Source: Utricularia gibba (taxonomy: Eukaryota > Streptophyta > Magnoliopsida > Lamiales > Lentibulariaceae). From it: 64,000 bases of DNA. Location of the stretch: positions 1,488,001 to 1,552,000 of the forward strand of contig NEEC01000017.1 of NCBI GenBank assembly GCA_002189035.1, read 5' to 3'. The position numbers and the translations under genes were made by a program. The notes beneath the pieces are model-generated. The model searched no databases, was not told the DNA's origin, and saw only the letters and a list, made by a program, of their open reading frames with translations. This document shows, piece by piece, positions 1 through 11,420 of this stretch (positions within the stretch are counted from its first letter, which is position 1; each line of letters begins with the position of its first letter).

Positions 1-556
1 TTTAGAATCAGGGAATGATTTGAGGATTACTAAAGTCAATTTATTGCATAAAATTGACTATATATTTCAAATATGTATTTGATTCTTTTTTTTATTAAAA
101 TTGATTTTTGAGAATTACTTTACTTCTGTGAAAAAACATGAATATATGGCTTTTCATAGAGTTATTTTTTAAGAATTGATTTTGAGAAATAAATTTAGTA
201 TTATACCCATTTGATAAATATTGATATTACATAATATGCTTTATTTAAATAAATTTACAAAATATTACTATAAATAAATAAATATATATATATATATTCT
301 TATTTTTTTCATTTCAAACATTAATGAATTTTATAATAATAATTTTTAAAAAACAATTCCAAACATATAGTGATTTTTATAAAAAAAAAATCTCCGTAAC
401 AAGGACAAAGATGTCATTTAAACTCAATTGCTATCCTTAATCGCAAATGACTATTTTGACCTTTTCTGTTTTCCTTGAGTTTTTGTTCAGGAAGACTGGT
501 GGTCGAGCACACGGCACGAACTCCGGACCCGCTTCTGGTTGTACGCAACTTGCCCC
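1..556. other. AT-rich spacer and 5' leader of the ABC1K3 gene
   Basis: The first 440 bases are strongly AT-rich, with a short (TA)n run near 283-297 and A/T homopolymers. I see no coding sequence in it. From about 480 the base composition changes to GC-rich, which is the probable transcribed leader of the gene starting at 557. No clear TATA box could be chosen among the many AT stretches. Confidence 0.5.
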
Positions 557-3544
557 ATGGCCACCGCCGTTCTACCGGTTTGTTGTTACGCCGGCGGCGC
601 AGTTTCCGTTCGGCGGAAGGGAAACCATCGCACGCGTGCAGTTCTCGTTCAGGCGACACCGCGTCCCGCATCCGAACCCGAAAGCGGCGATGATAAAGTC
701 AGCGCACTGCGAGTCAGGGAATCCGTATCCACCGCGACGCTGCCGTTCAGAGAGCGGGTGGAGGATATGCAGGCCGAAGCTAAGGCGATGGCACGCGCTA
801 GAGATGCTTCTGTGTACTCCCCAGAGCTTCTGTATACCAAGTACACGGCTCAGCCGTTGAGAGTCGTCCGCCGAGCGTTGGAAATTTTTTTTGGGCTGGG
901 TTCTTTCGCATTCTTTCTTTGGCTTGATCAAGTGAAGGCCGAGGTTGATCAGAATCAAAGGCTTAGGGCAATTCAGCTCAGGGAAACTTTCACTAGATTG
1001 GGACCGACTTTTGTCAAGATTGGACAGGGGTTGTCTACCAGACCGGATTTATGCCCCCCACTTTACCTCGAGGAGCTTTCTCAGTTGCAGGTGCCACAAT
1101 TTAAAAAAAAAAAAGAAGAAGAATTACTTATGAAGCAGAGTTATGTAGGCTGTTCATTTTGCATCTGCATAAAAAATCACCCAATTATGATATGTAGTTG
1201 CATCTGTTCATGGTGGTCTTTTGTACTTTAGCTATCTAATGTACGTTCACTCATTCTGGATATTAAACTGACTTTCTTTGTTTCGTTGCTTTTAGGATGC
1301 TTTACCAACATTTCCAGATGCGGAAGCATTTGCATGCATTGAGAGGGAGCTGGGGTATCCGATTGAGTCTATTTTTTCATCTATATCTTCTTCTCCAATT
1401 GCTGCTGCTAGCTTAGGCCAAGTTTACAAAGCTCAGTTAAAGTACTCTGGGAAGTTTGTTGCCGTAAAGGTGCAAAGACCTGCCATCGAAGATGCTATTG
1501 GTGTGGACTTCTATCTTATGAGAGGTCTTGGATTTCTCATCAATAAATATGTTGACATCATTACAACCGATGTTGTTTCACTCATTGATGAATTTGCACG
1601 AAGAGTGTTTCAGGAGCTTAATTATGTACAAGTAAGTAAAATCATGTCTATTATTTTGTGCATGCAGTGGTTCAAATTGCTGTTTTGAGAACCTGTTGAA
1701 TAGGTTTCATGAACTAAAAAAGCCTGTGGTTGTGAATGATAATGTTGTTAGGCTTGTGCAGGAGGGACAGAATGCTAGGAGGTTTAAAAAATTGTATGCA
1801 GACAAAGAAGATGTAATCGTTCCAGATATTTTCTGGGACTATACAAGCGGAAAGGTGCTGACTATGGAGTGGATTGAAGGAACTAAGTTAAATGAGCAAG
1901 AGGCCATTGAGAGGCAAGGGCTCAAAGTTCTGGATTTGGTGACCATTGGCATACAATGCAGTCTCAGACAGCTTCTGGAGTACGGATATTTTCATGCAGA
2001 CCCTCATCCTGGGAATCTGTTAGCAACGCCTGATGGGAAACTTGCTTTCATTGATTTTGGAATGATGAGTGAGACTCCAGAACAAGCAAGATCTGCCATA
2101 ATTGGTCATGTTGTACATATGGTTAATAAGGACTATGAAGCCATGGCTCGTGATTATTATTCGCTGGATTTTTTATCACCTGATGTAGATGTGTCTCCCA
2201 TTGTACCTGCTCTGAGGGGCTTTTTTGATGATGCGCTGAATTCAACAGTGAAGGAGCTTAATTTCAAAACAATTGTGGATGCCCTGGGTGCTGTTCTTTA
2301 CCAGTATCCATTTAACGGTGAGATTGCATAAATATGTTGCATGAAATTTTAATGTGATTGAATGTGAGAGGAATGTGTTACCACAATATTCTGCCAATGT
2401 GTTTTGTTGGAACCGGCATTCCTTTGATTACGTGATTTCGTAAACAGCATATGTCAATAGTGGAAAAGTTTCGAATGCCCCCACCTTAGTACACAAGTAA
2501 TTCTGGATCTTCATCTGGCTTACTGCATGCCTAATATTCCCTTCATTATCAATGCAGTTCCTCCATACTATGCTTTGATTCTAAGGTCCCTCACTGTGCT
2601 AGAAGGTTTAGCTCTTTATGCTGATCCTGAATTTAAAGTCCTAGCTGCTTCCTACCCTTATTTCGCCAAGAGGCTTCTCACTGATCCAAATCCATATCTC
2701 AGAGACGCGCTTATTGAGCTACTGTTCAAGGATGGAAGATTCAGGCACGTACTTTATGTTCAGTTTTTTTCTTAATTGCACTCTTATTGGTCTGAATTGC
2801 AGCCTGTTTATTTATTTTTTTATTCTTTTCCTGCAGGTGGAATAGGCTTGAAAATTTGCTTGTACAGGGAAAGAAAGATCGAGATTTCAATGCAAAAGAT
2901 GCATTGCAACCCGTTCTTAAACAGTTGCTGGATCCTGATAGTGAAAGTCTTAGAGTTCTAGTAATCAAAGAAGTTGTCACGACTGCTGAAGCAGTCATTC
3001 TCTCCTCATTGGTTGATTCATATGACTTCATTCCTGGTCCATTCCGAGCTGTATTTTTCGGTTCCATTAAAGCCAATCCCTTGGCACTGAACAGCGCTGA
3101 GCAGGAAAGCATGCTGCAGCTCAGGGATCAAGTATTTCGAGTATGGGAACTTCTGAGATCATCTAATAACTTTGATCCAAGCATTTTGCTGCCTATCGTT
3201 CAGGTAATAACCGTATCTTGCTTATGTGCATCTCCTTCATCTATGGCTGTGTTTGAGCTTCATTTTGCTCTCCCGTTCCCCTAAATTTACCGTCGACTCA
3301 TCCTTTTTTCCATCTGCTGATACTGCTTGTTGTGCAGGTACTACAGCAGCCTGAAGCACAATTTCTAGGGGGTCGTGTGGTTGGCAGATTCACTCAACGC
3401 TTTGCTGCGCGCATTCTGCAGCAAGTTCTCCAATCCGCATCGCCCCATCATCGTCTCCGACGTAGTAATTCCTACTGTATTCCTTACATTTACAGTTGTA
3501 TGCTTGCTGCAGGAATGCAAGCCCATTATCACTATTCTCAATAA
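557..3544 (+). CDS. ABC1K3: ABC1-type atypical kinase, chloroplast plastoglobule (ABC1K3-like)
   Basis: Plastid ABC1/UbiB-family protein kinase-like. In Arabidopsis, ABC1K3 sits on plastoglobules with ABC1K1 and controls prenylquinone and tocopherol metabolism and photosystem turnover. Six exons: 557-1090, 1296-1631, 1762-2317, 2558-2744, 2837-3203, 3338-3544, giving 728 residues as read. The first ~60 residues are Ser/Arg-rich like a transit peptide. Family marks are KIGQG near residue 154, the Ala-rich loop AAASLGQV near 214, the invariant Lys in VAVKV, HADPHPGN near 368 and DFG near 388. The start codon is the first ATG in frame with a methionine-alanine transit start. The intron at 2745-2836 starts with GC. 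The last ~30 residues do not resemble the family. Adding one C in the CCCC run at 3443-3446 would give a short Pro/Ser tail ending at a TAG at 3463, as in Arabidopsis, so the C-terminus is probably frameshifted. It is convergent with the next gene. Confidence 0.9.
2745..2836 (+). other. GC-AG intron in the ABC1K3-like gene
   Basis: The conserved junction Phe-Arg-Trp-Asn-Arg-Leu-Glu requires the exon to end in TTCAG, followed by GCACGT. The acceptor is CTGCAG before GTGGAATAGG. The nearby GT (2749) would bring in an immediate stop, so the GC donor is the only frame-preserving choice. Confidence 0.85.
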
Positions 3545-3803
3545 AAGACTCATCTTGGAAAATAAGATGGCACCATTTACAGTTAGCTTCGACTTTCACG
3601 TTCATTTTACACATGGAGAAGGTAGTCGAAAGAATTTGGATCCACCATCCTTATCGAAGCCTTTTCCTTGAAACGAGAGGTAAGTATTTGGATCCCTTAG
3701 GCATAGTAAATAAGTGCATGGTGAATTTGGAAAGCATATGAAGATGAAACTGAGGTTAAAGATTCTAACCAATTGGTAGTCACTAAAGCCAGTTCACTGT
3801 AAC

Positions 3804-6182
3804 TCATTTGACAGTTTTGTTGAGACCTTTAGCAGCAGCATACGCCTTAACAAACTCTTCTTTCACCATGAAAAGAACAGATGCGGCAAAAACGCTCTGC
3901 ACTATTTTCGTGTTCATCCCTTTGTAGAAGCTACCTACTCCTTCGTAACGAATCATTTTCACGATTGCATCCACAGTACCTGTCAACCAATGGTTTGTTG
4001 TGGAAATAAATTTGGAGTTTGAAAAGCACACGATCAAAACGAAGCATTGGAAGTTGAAAAGACGATCAGCTAGGGGTTGGACCAACCTGAGTATCTCAAG
4101 GATGAATTCCCACCAATCTCCTGTCTTGCCTGAAGCCTTGACTGCAAGAAATCCAGCAAACATCACAAGGAATGCAAGCTAGGCATCTAACAAAACATGA
4201 CTCAAAACCCAAAATAAGCTGCCATTATCTTGCCAATCGGATGTATGAGTCGGATGACAGATGAATAAATTGCAAGTGCATATGGGAAACGCTACATCAA
4301 CAGCATGAATGTGTACCAGCTTACCTTAACAACCAACAGAGGGTATGTGCAAACAGTAGCCCCAAGTTTTGCAACAGCGCCAATTAAAAAAACCTATTCC
4401 CAAAACCGGAAGATCAGTTCGTTTTTTGAGAAAAAGAAGCTGTGACATCAATATTGAAGCCAATTCATATAATTATAGCTCCAAAATAACACAAAGGAGT
4501 AAGCTTCGATTCCTACCTCCAAAGCAGTAACATTGCCAGAGCCTTGTCTCTTGGCAGAACGTCTATTCCTCAGTTTCTTTAGCAAACTCTCATAAATCAT
4601 GAACTGAATGGATGGGTTGCATACCTTGAATGGCAGACGGAAATAAACAATTTAATGCTATGGGATTTTGTCCAGTCAGTAAGCAAGCCTGAAGATATAA
4701 GCCTACCATTATGAGTGTCGGAATTATTCCTTTCCAGAACCCAGACATTCCAGATTCTTGATAAACCTCGCATGCCTACTAAGCATCTCCAAAGAGGCAA
4801 AAATGAAAAAAGAATAGAGAATCTGGTCATATGGACTGATGAATAAAAATAATATTCACCGCTTGCAGTGTCCCATAAGGACGAGACTTTGTCAAATCAA
4901 ATGTAGCCAATTGATCCGCCAGAGATGTATTCCGTGATGCCTCAAGCAACAGAGCTTCCTTTTTCCTTTCAATAATCTTCTTTTCTGCTTGAGTGTGAGT
5001 CTAAAAAAAGAAGAGGAATCTTACGGGGAATTGAAAGCTAGAAAAAACGGAACCCAACTATTACAACAGCATAAAATTACTAATACCTCAGTGAGAAGAA
5101 AAATACTCCATTTTTCCTCCTAATAATTCATCTTTTGCATGAAACTTTAAAATATAACATTTTTTCTTGGCATTATAAATAGAATGCTACCTGCATACGA
5201 GTCACAAGTACCCATATAGGATTTGTGAGCAAAACGTTGACCGACCTGCAAGCAACAAAGAGAATTGCACCAAGCCTTAATCAAAATAATATGCATGGTT
5301 TTGTTACAAATCATTGAGAAAAAAATGCCAAAAAAGGTGATTTTGAAGTCAAAATAAAAAGAAAGTAGACAATACCCAGCAAGTGCGGCAACTATGAGCC
5401 AAGAAAGCATGCCTGGAGAACCATCCCCGTGTCCTTTTTTCTTATTTGCAACTGCTATCGCCTCAGCCTTGTTTTTGAAAACTTGATAAAAGAAGTAATA
5501 TATTCCCTGGGAGCTTCATATAGAAAGTATTAAATAAAACGAAGAGTGGCAATGAAATATATCCAACAAATTATATCCGAGTTTGCAGAAAAATTAAAAT
5601 GAAAGCAGAAAATGCCACCTGAGAGGCGGCTGTACCAATCAAAGACGGCTTGAGACCACTGTAAAGTCCTCCCAAACCTTCGTTTCTAATGACCTGCCGA
5701 TTGAAGTCACTAATATCTTTCAGTTTCGCTATCAAACTGAATTTGCAAATAGAATTTACGAGAACCTGCAACATGCGATCAAGGGTGCCGCCAACATTGC
5801 CCGTGGAACCAATTACACTACTGCCCTTGAGAACTCTTTCTGTTTGGTGACGTGTGTTCACCTGCAGAAAACAATGGGATTGCTCAGGAAAACATCAACC
5901 CAAAAACTCCCAACTCACAATATAATCCAAGGAAGCATCTAAAATCAAACAAAGGTCTTCTTCTCCCATAAACCTCTCTTAATACATAACCGTAATTTGA
6001 ATGAAAATAACCATCCAAAATCCAGAAACGCCATTCGCATAGAACAATGAGGTATCTTAAAGAAACCGATAACAGACAGCTCCAAAAATCGATTCCAGTA
6101 CCGTCTGAAGAGGATACGTGATGATCTGTGCTATTATGCCGCCGGCGGCTCCGGCAACCCCGCTGACGGCGGCATTCGACAT
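3804..6182 (-). CDS. PXN: Peroxisomal NAD carrier of the mitochondrial carrier family
   Basis: Mitochondrial-carrier-family protein that in Arabidopsis (PXN/PMP38) moves NAD into peroxisomes in exchange for AMP and supports fatty-acid beta-oxidation. Eleven exons from the 5' end: 6102-6182, 5766-5861, 5619-5693, 5376-5506, 5191-5245, 4860-5000, 4707-4775, 4517-4624, 4325-4393, 4087-4141, 3804-3979, summing to 351 residues with every phase consistent. Three carrier repeats are seen, each with a PxxxxxR/K-type signature: YPLQTVNTR, NPIWVLVTRMQ and YPLLVVKSRLQ. The middle loop is longer than in mitochondrial members, as in PXN, and Arabidopsis PXN is 331 residues. The start is the ATG before SNAAVSGVAGAAGGI, the first transmembrane helix; no presequence precedes it. 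Its 3' end faces that of ABC1K3 across about 260 bases. Confidence 0.92.
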
Positions 6183-6634
6183 ATTAAGATGCAGCTGCTA
6201 CGGTCTAGAGACCGTCGCGTTAACGATGTCCCTCGGGTCGCCTTTGGGGGGTGCGACGGGAGCGGGCGCAATGCAGTACATTTACGGGCCCGGTTCGGGT
6301 ATCTCAGCCGAGACACCGTTAACCGGATCTCTTAATTTCATTTTTATAAATAAAAACAAATATAGAATAATTTAATAATTAATGAAAAATTTCAAGAAAG
6401 GGAATATTTCCATCAAATACTCTAATGTTTTAATATAATAAATCTGATACATAATTAAATCATATTAAAAAAAGATTTTCCTTTTTTTTAATATTCAATA
6501 TTTTATAATAAATATAATTTAAAATTAATGAATATCCGAATAATTAACATTAAAAATTTCTTTATTCACAGCAACAATGAAAAACTCAGTGCAGTTGGCG
6601 AGCGCACCGAGCAATCGCTGCTGATAAACAGTGT
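6183..6634. other. Spacer between Pur-alpha 3' end and PXN start
   Basis: The PXN-proximal 150 bases are GC-rich and are likely PXN leader and promoter. The stretch 6330-6570 is AT-rich with no coding signal and probably holds the Pur-alpha 3' UTR. Nothing else is recognised. Confidence 0.4.
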
Positions 6635-8214
6635 TCACCTTTGCGGAGGGCCGACCGACCGGATATTTGCAACGGCCAAGCCCTCCGTTCTATCCTTTGT
6701 TACCTCCACAAAATGGCCCACCATTTCATGGAATTGTTTGAGGCCTGATAGAGGGAGGATGATGGAGGAACGATCCGAACCAGTGACCTGAATCTTTCCA
6801 CAGTTTATTTTGAAGCATGAACAGGTAACACATACTGATCGATAGAAAACAAGACTAGCTGATATGCAAACCTCGGATATTCTCAAGAAATGGCCTCTGT
6901 TGTTGCTACCCAGATCAAAGAAAAACTTCTTTTGATCAACTCTGAGAACGTTAGACACGCTTAAGTTCTGCATTCCATCTGATGGTGGAAGATCAGAAGG
7001 TTCATTTGATGTGGGAGGTTGACAGTCGTGGCTAGAAATGAAACCAGCCCCAACGTCATCTGAGAGCCCAACGTGATGTTCTTGGACCTCTGGGTTCTGC
7101 CATCGGTGTAACATTCATTTGCGTTTTAGGTTGGTTCAACGTGAGAACAGTAATTTAAAAATTTACCTTATTGGGAGGGATGAAGATTGGTGGTGTATCA
7201 GTTATTTCTTTCAAAATGCTGCTAAAGGCTGCCCATCCTTCATCCTGGGAACTTCCTGCAGGAACTATGATAGTGCTGCGATTTCGGCTAACAGAAACTT
7301 CAGATATCTGCAAGGATGACTCTATAAGCAACAAAACAGCTTTAATGCAATTACATAACAAAAAGAAAGAGGGGAAGCTACAGAGCAAGTGTATTCTGCA
7401 GGAATGGAAGGGCACCGTTTGACACGGTAAAGTTGGAGAAGAGACAAGATAGATGAAGATACTAACTTCAGTGATCCATAACACTAGAGAGGAAGCAGGT
7501 TACAAAATGATTTTTATTACTCTCCGGACCTGCAATATTCTTCATTGCTAAAACATGCAGCAAACACAAATTGCTATTAGTTATCCAAGACTCCAACTTT
7601 TATATCAAAGTCATCCAGGACCAACACAAATCAATCACCTACAATAGCATTTGAATTTTCGAAAGTGCATGGCTTCATGTACACCTATTGCTATTAGTTA
7701 TCGGCTACTGAAGAAAGACTAACTACATGTTTTAACTTAGACGGAATTCTTCACTTGCAGGAACTCTGCATCAATTTGTCAGGAGTTTGCTGGATGGAAT
7801 TTTCTGAAGCACGAACAGATATAAAAGCTCCCATATAGAAACTGGCCAAATGTGACTCGGTGCACGCAAGAATAAGGCAATGCAAGCAACTAACCTTGAG
7901 AAAACGTCCTCTCCTGTTTTCACCGGCATCAAAATAAAATACCTGAGCAGACAAACGAAGGTAAATCATACACACTTAGAAGAGACCAAAATAAAATGCT
8001 GAATTGAGCATGCCTTTGAGTCAAGCTGAAGTTCTTTGCTCAAGACATCTTGCTCATTGGAGCTGACGTAGTAATTGAAGAGATCGAGAAACCACGATAT
8101 GCCACTGGAAGGTACAATAATGGTGGAGCGAGTAGCTGAAGTCTTCTCAGAGATCTTAAGATAACGACCTCGGGGATTCTCCTTAAGGTCGAAATAGAAT
8201 ACTTTGTGCTCCAT
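6635..8214 (-). CDS. PURA1: Pur-alpha single-strand DNA/RNA-binding protein
   Basis: Plant PUR-alpha binds purine-rich single-stranded DNA, including telo-box promoters of translation genes, and RNA. Five exons from the 5' end: 8014-8214, 7895-7942, 7167-7307, 6872-7096, 6635-6787, giving 255 residues from the intact methionine. Three PUR repeats are visible: residues ~3-67 (KENPRGRYLKISE), ~68-120 (GENRRGRFLK, then RSTIIVPAG) and ~170-240 (GSNNRGHFLRISE, then RSSIILPLSGLKQFHEM). The ending VGPPQR is typical. Intron 1 uses a GC donor (AAG|GCATGC). The conserved leader DIELLSKTLQ continues upstream in frame, but a TAA blocks it before any ATG. A Met-Glu-Gly-Asn-Ser start at 8289-8291 lies 77 bases upstream of this Met, one short of in-frame, so the native start is probably 8291 with one base missing in the Gly-rich tract. 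Confidence 0.9.
7943..8013 (-). other. GC-AG intron in Pur-alpha
   Basis: On the minus strand the exon ends CTTGACTCAAAG and the intron begins GCATGC and ends CTCAG. Family conservation (ELQLDSK followed by VFYFD) allows no insertion. A GT 27 bases further into the intron is in frame but would add nine residues not seen in the family, so it is the only alternative. Confidence 0.75.
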
Positions 8215-8568
8215 CTGCAACGTTTTGCTCAGCAGCTCTATGTCACTCCCACCGCCACCCCGCCGCCGAGCCCCAAAGAATTACCCTCCATATCTATACC
8301 CAATATCTCCAAGAAAAAAACCCGATTAATTACATATGATTCATGGGACGTCAGAGAAACGATGGAAATTCAAGGGTTTCTCTCCAGATTCAGTGATTGT
8401 TCCGAGGGTTTGAAAGGGATTCCGAATGCGCGCGTCATTTGGGTGGCAGTACCGCCATTGAATTCTGGGCTTCCTCCGAAGGTCAACTTCAGCATTTTGC
8501 TTAGATGCCCCCCGATTTACATATAACATGTTTTCGCCCCTTTAAATTAATAAATTAGTAAAACGATC

Positions 8569-8588
8569 GGCCCAATAACTATTGGGCC
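8569..8588. promoter_or_regulatory. Palindromic pair of site II motifs in a divergent promoter
   Basis: GGCCCAATA and TATTGGGCC form perfect 9-base arms around two bases. Each arm is a site II element (TGGGCC/T), known in Arabidopsis to bind TCP factors and to mark housekeeping, ribosomal and mitochondrial genes. It lies between the Pur-alpha start and the gene starting at 8793, so it could serve both. Confidence 0.6.
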
Positions 8589-8792
8589 TTAAAGTCCAAG
8601 AACGGGGCAACAACAGACTCCAGTTTCTTGTTCTCGATTGCAAAATTCATAACTGATCGCTGCTCTCCACAAATGCGAGCGCACGCCGGAGGGCAGTTTG
8701 CGGTTTCTGAAACTGAATTTCTTTGCATTTCATCTCCTCATTTTGAATCTTGGCTTCAGGTTTGACATTTTTGTTTCTGGACGCGTCTTAAG

Positions 8793-10375
8793 ATGAGCTG
8801 TTGTGGTGGATTCGGATATCCGTTGCCGGTGATTCATGCTTGGTTTCAAGAATATGAGAGTCTTTTGCAGCTCTCCGTGCGCCTGATATATGCTCAGGTT
8901 GCCTGCTCTTTGATTGGATCGCTTGGGCCTCTATATAATGGTGTATTGCTTGTAAATTTGGCGAATTCTTTGTTTGCTCTTGTCGCCATTGAGAGCAGCA
9001 GCGAAAAGCTAGCTAGGACATATGCACTTCTCCTTTTCTGCTCTATTCTCCTCGACATTTCTTGGTTTGTTCTTTTCTCGCGAGATATTTGGTAGGTGTT
9101 TTGGCTTTTGACATATATTCTACTTGTTTCTGCGTTAACTGAAGTTTGCTTCTATATCATTGTTGCTATTTTTATAAAATATATGAATTCAATTAATCCC
9201 TGATTCTTGGTTCTAAATCTAGGCAGTAATATTTTCTGGTTCTTGATTCTTGGTTCTAAATGTTGTTGATAGCTTCTCTCATGATTGATAGTACCTTTGT
9301 AGGTGTTCATATATTGGTGTTTATTTGTATTGATTCGAGTTTTCATGATGTAATGTGTATCTTATGTAATTCACTTTATATGTGGTGAATGAAATCCGGC
9401 AAACTACTGCTACGTGTAAATATTCTTTTATTCCTTTTACCTTTACCGATTTCTGTACGCTGTCTCAGGGTTTTTCCAAATGAATTGTATGGATCCTTTG
9501 TCAGCTACTTAGTAAAGCTGACCCTCACTATGCAAATTATTGGATTTTTGCTGAGGTTTTCATCGTCTTTCCTATGGATACAAATGTATAGGCTTGGTGC
9601 TGCTCGCATTCATACCACAGACACCATAGATGCAAATTTTGATTTGAGGAATAGTTTTCTGAATCCGGGAACTTCTATTATTTCTGAGAACCGGTCTCAT
9701 TCTAATGATGATATAGTTGGTGGCTCAAATTACTATGCAGCACATTATTCGCCTCCTTCTGGAGATGGTATGACTGGCTCTTATATGCGTTTGGTATGAT
9801 CCTTCATTTGAACTTGACAATTCTACACATCCTAAATCAATACCATCCTCCATTCAATTTCCATGTGATTGTGTAGTAAAAAATCGATGGGAAGAGAGGT
9901 TGTGGCATCATATACTATGTAAATATTGGTAAAAGGTTTTTGACAGAAATGATATTTAGATTACTTCTTAATCTTGTGGATTACCCTATTTGCAGTGTTT
10001 CCAAAATGCTCATCAGAAATGATACATTAGCGGACTGCTGATGGTTTTATCCTCTTAAATTTTTATGTGGATGCACTGTACTACTGAAACTTGCATAGTT
10101 TTGCGCTCTCTCTCAGATGCTTGCGAACTCTTAGTACCTTTAGATTCATGTTTGTTTAACCGTTACATATTTTTTGTAGGCCAATGAAAATCATAATTCT
10201 TCAGCAGCAAATTCTCCTGCTGCAGCCGAGAAGACTCCAATGAGTTCACACACTGACATATATCTTCAGATTAAAGATGTACGTTACTACCTCATTCTGT
10301 ACAGTCCAGTTTGGATGCCTCAATGTTGACTAAATTTCTTGGTAGTTGCAGAGTTTGCTCCCCCGTTGCACCTAG
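8793..10375 (+). CDS. AGTRAP-like multi-pass membrane protein, function unknown
   Basis: Four exons: 8793-9091, 9469-9793, 10180-10278, 10352-10375, giving 248 residues in consistent phase. The N-terminal half has about four hydrophobic segments (near residues 25-45, 48-66, 78-98 and 108-135) and the motif IESSSEKLARTYALLLFC. The C-terminal half is hydrophilic and rich in Ser/Asn. I recall plant proteins of this type being labelled type-1 angiotensin II receptor-associated-like (AGTRAP-like). No biochemical role can be claimed from the sequence. The last exon is tiny (SLLPRCT), so the exact C-terminus is less sure. The start is the first ATG after an upstream stop, preceded by the shared promoter with Pur-alpha. 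Intron 1 contains a short duplicated stretch near 9203 and 9243. Confidence 0.75.
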
Positions 10376-11420
10376 GGATGACTCGTAGGTCGATGAATTT
10401 GAAACTATTCCTGACTTCAAGGATATGGACAGCTTATGTTTCCGTTATGTGTGGCATCGTTTTTCTGCATCGACGATTTCCGCATCGACGATATCTTCAT
10501 CGCCAGCTGATACCTGACTTCTTACGAGTGGCAAGAGTTTTGCACAGCATTGCATTCTTTTTTTTTTTTTTGATGAGGGAGTTTGTGAGTGATGTGTAGT
10601 CCTTTAGGCTTGTGTACCACTGCCATCTTCCTTATGAAGGAGACGGCGATGATGCTGCTCACAGGAACTGGAGCAAATAGTAGATGCCCATTTGTGCACA
10701 TTGAATTCAAATCCAATATGGTGGCATTCTTCAGTTCGAAAAGGTAAACTTTTTGGGACCAAGATAACGAAAAGGGCTCAAATTTCTTCATAGGCCAAAT
10801 GCGGTTGAAATTAAGTTAAGCATTTTGGAGTTTTTTTGATGACTTTTATGGTAAGTGTAGGGACTGGTTTGGGATTTCATACGTTCCTACGTGGATGGGC
10901 GTGGGCGTGGAACGTCGTTTGGGGATGTTGTTGTTGGTGTGGGTTATAAAAATGGCAACCCCATCCGTAACGCGCATTTGATACCACACCACCTGTTTCG
11001 AGGGCATCCCCTGAAATCTGGATGGGCACCTGAGATAACCAAGAACACCATCAAAAGAAGAGGGAATCTTCTTCCCCGGTAAGCCTTGTGGGTTGGAAGG
11101 ATGTGTGGTGAATTGGCACATGCTTCTTGGTTCTTGGCTAGTAGGTGAAAAATATGGGTGATTTTCGGTGGGTTTGCTTCCTATTTGCAGATCCATACGC
11201 CGATCTTGTTCCCGCATATCAATTTTAGGCATCGGGATAGTTTTTCTTTATATTTTCTGCCAACTGGGTTCTTTTTTCCTTGGGCGATTATGTTTTGATT
11301 GAGTTGTAAGACTTGTATTTGTCAGCTGAAGTAGCCGATTGGGGGTTGGCTTTTTTGGATAAACGGTTTTGCTCTTGGCAGGGTAAAGATTGCAACCAAA
11401 AGCTGACCTGGGGAGAGATC
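10376..11420. other. 3' UTR and promoter/leader of the RING gene
   Basis: A T-run lies at 10558-10572. From about 10850 the sequence is GC-richer and probably holds the RING gene promoter and leader. CCCCG|GTAAGC near 11078 and TTGGCAG near 11382 look like the two ends of a leader intron. No separate gene is seen. Confidence 0.4.

Noticed and set aside
11313-11420. Upstream in-frame ATG of the RING ligase
   Set aside because: It lies within a probable leader intron/exon border, and the family starts at MEDTYWCY.
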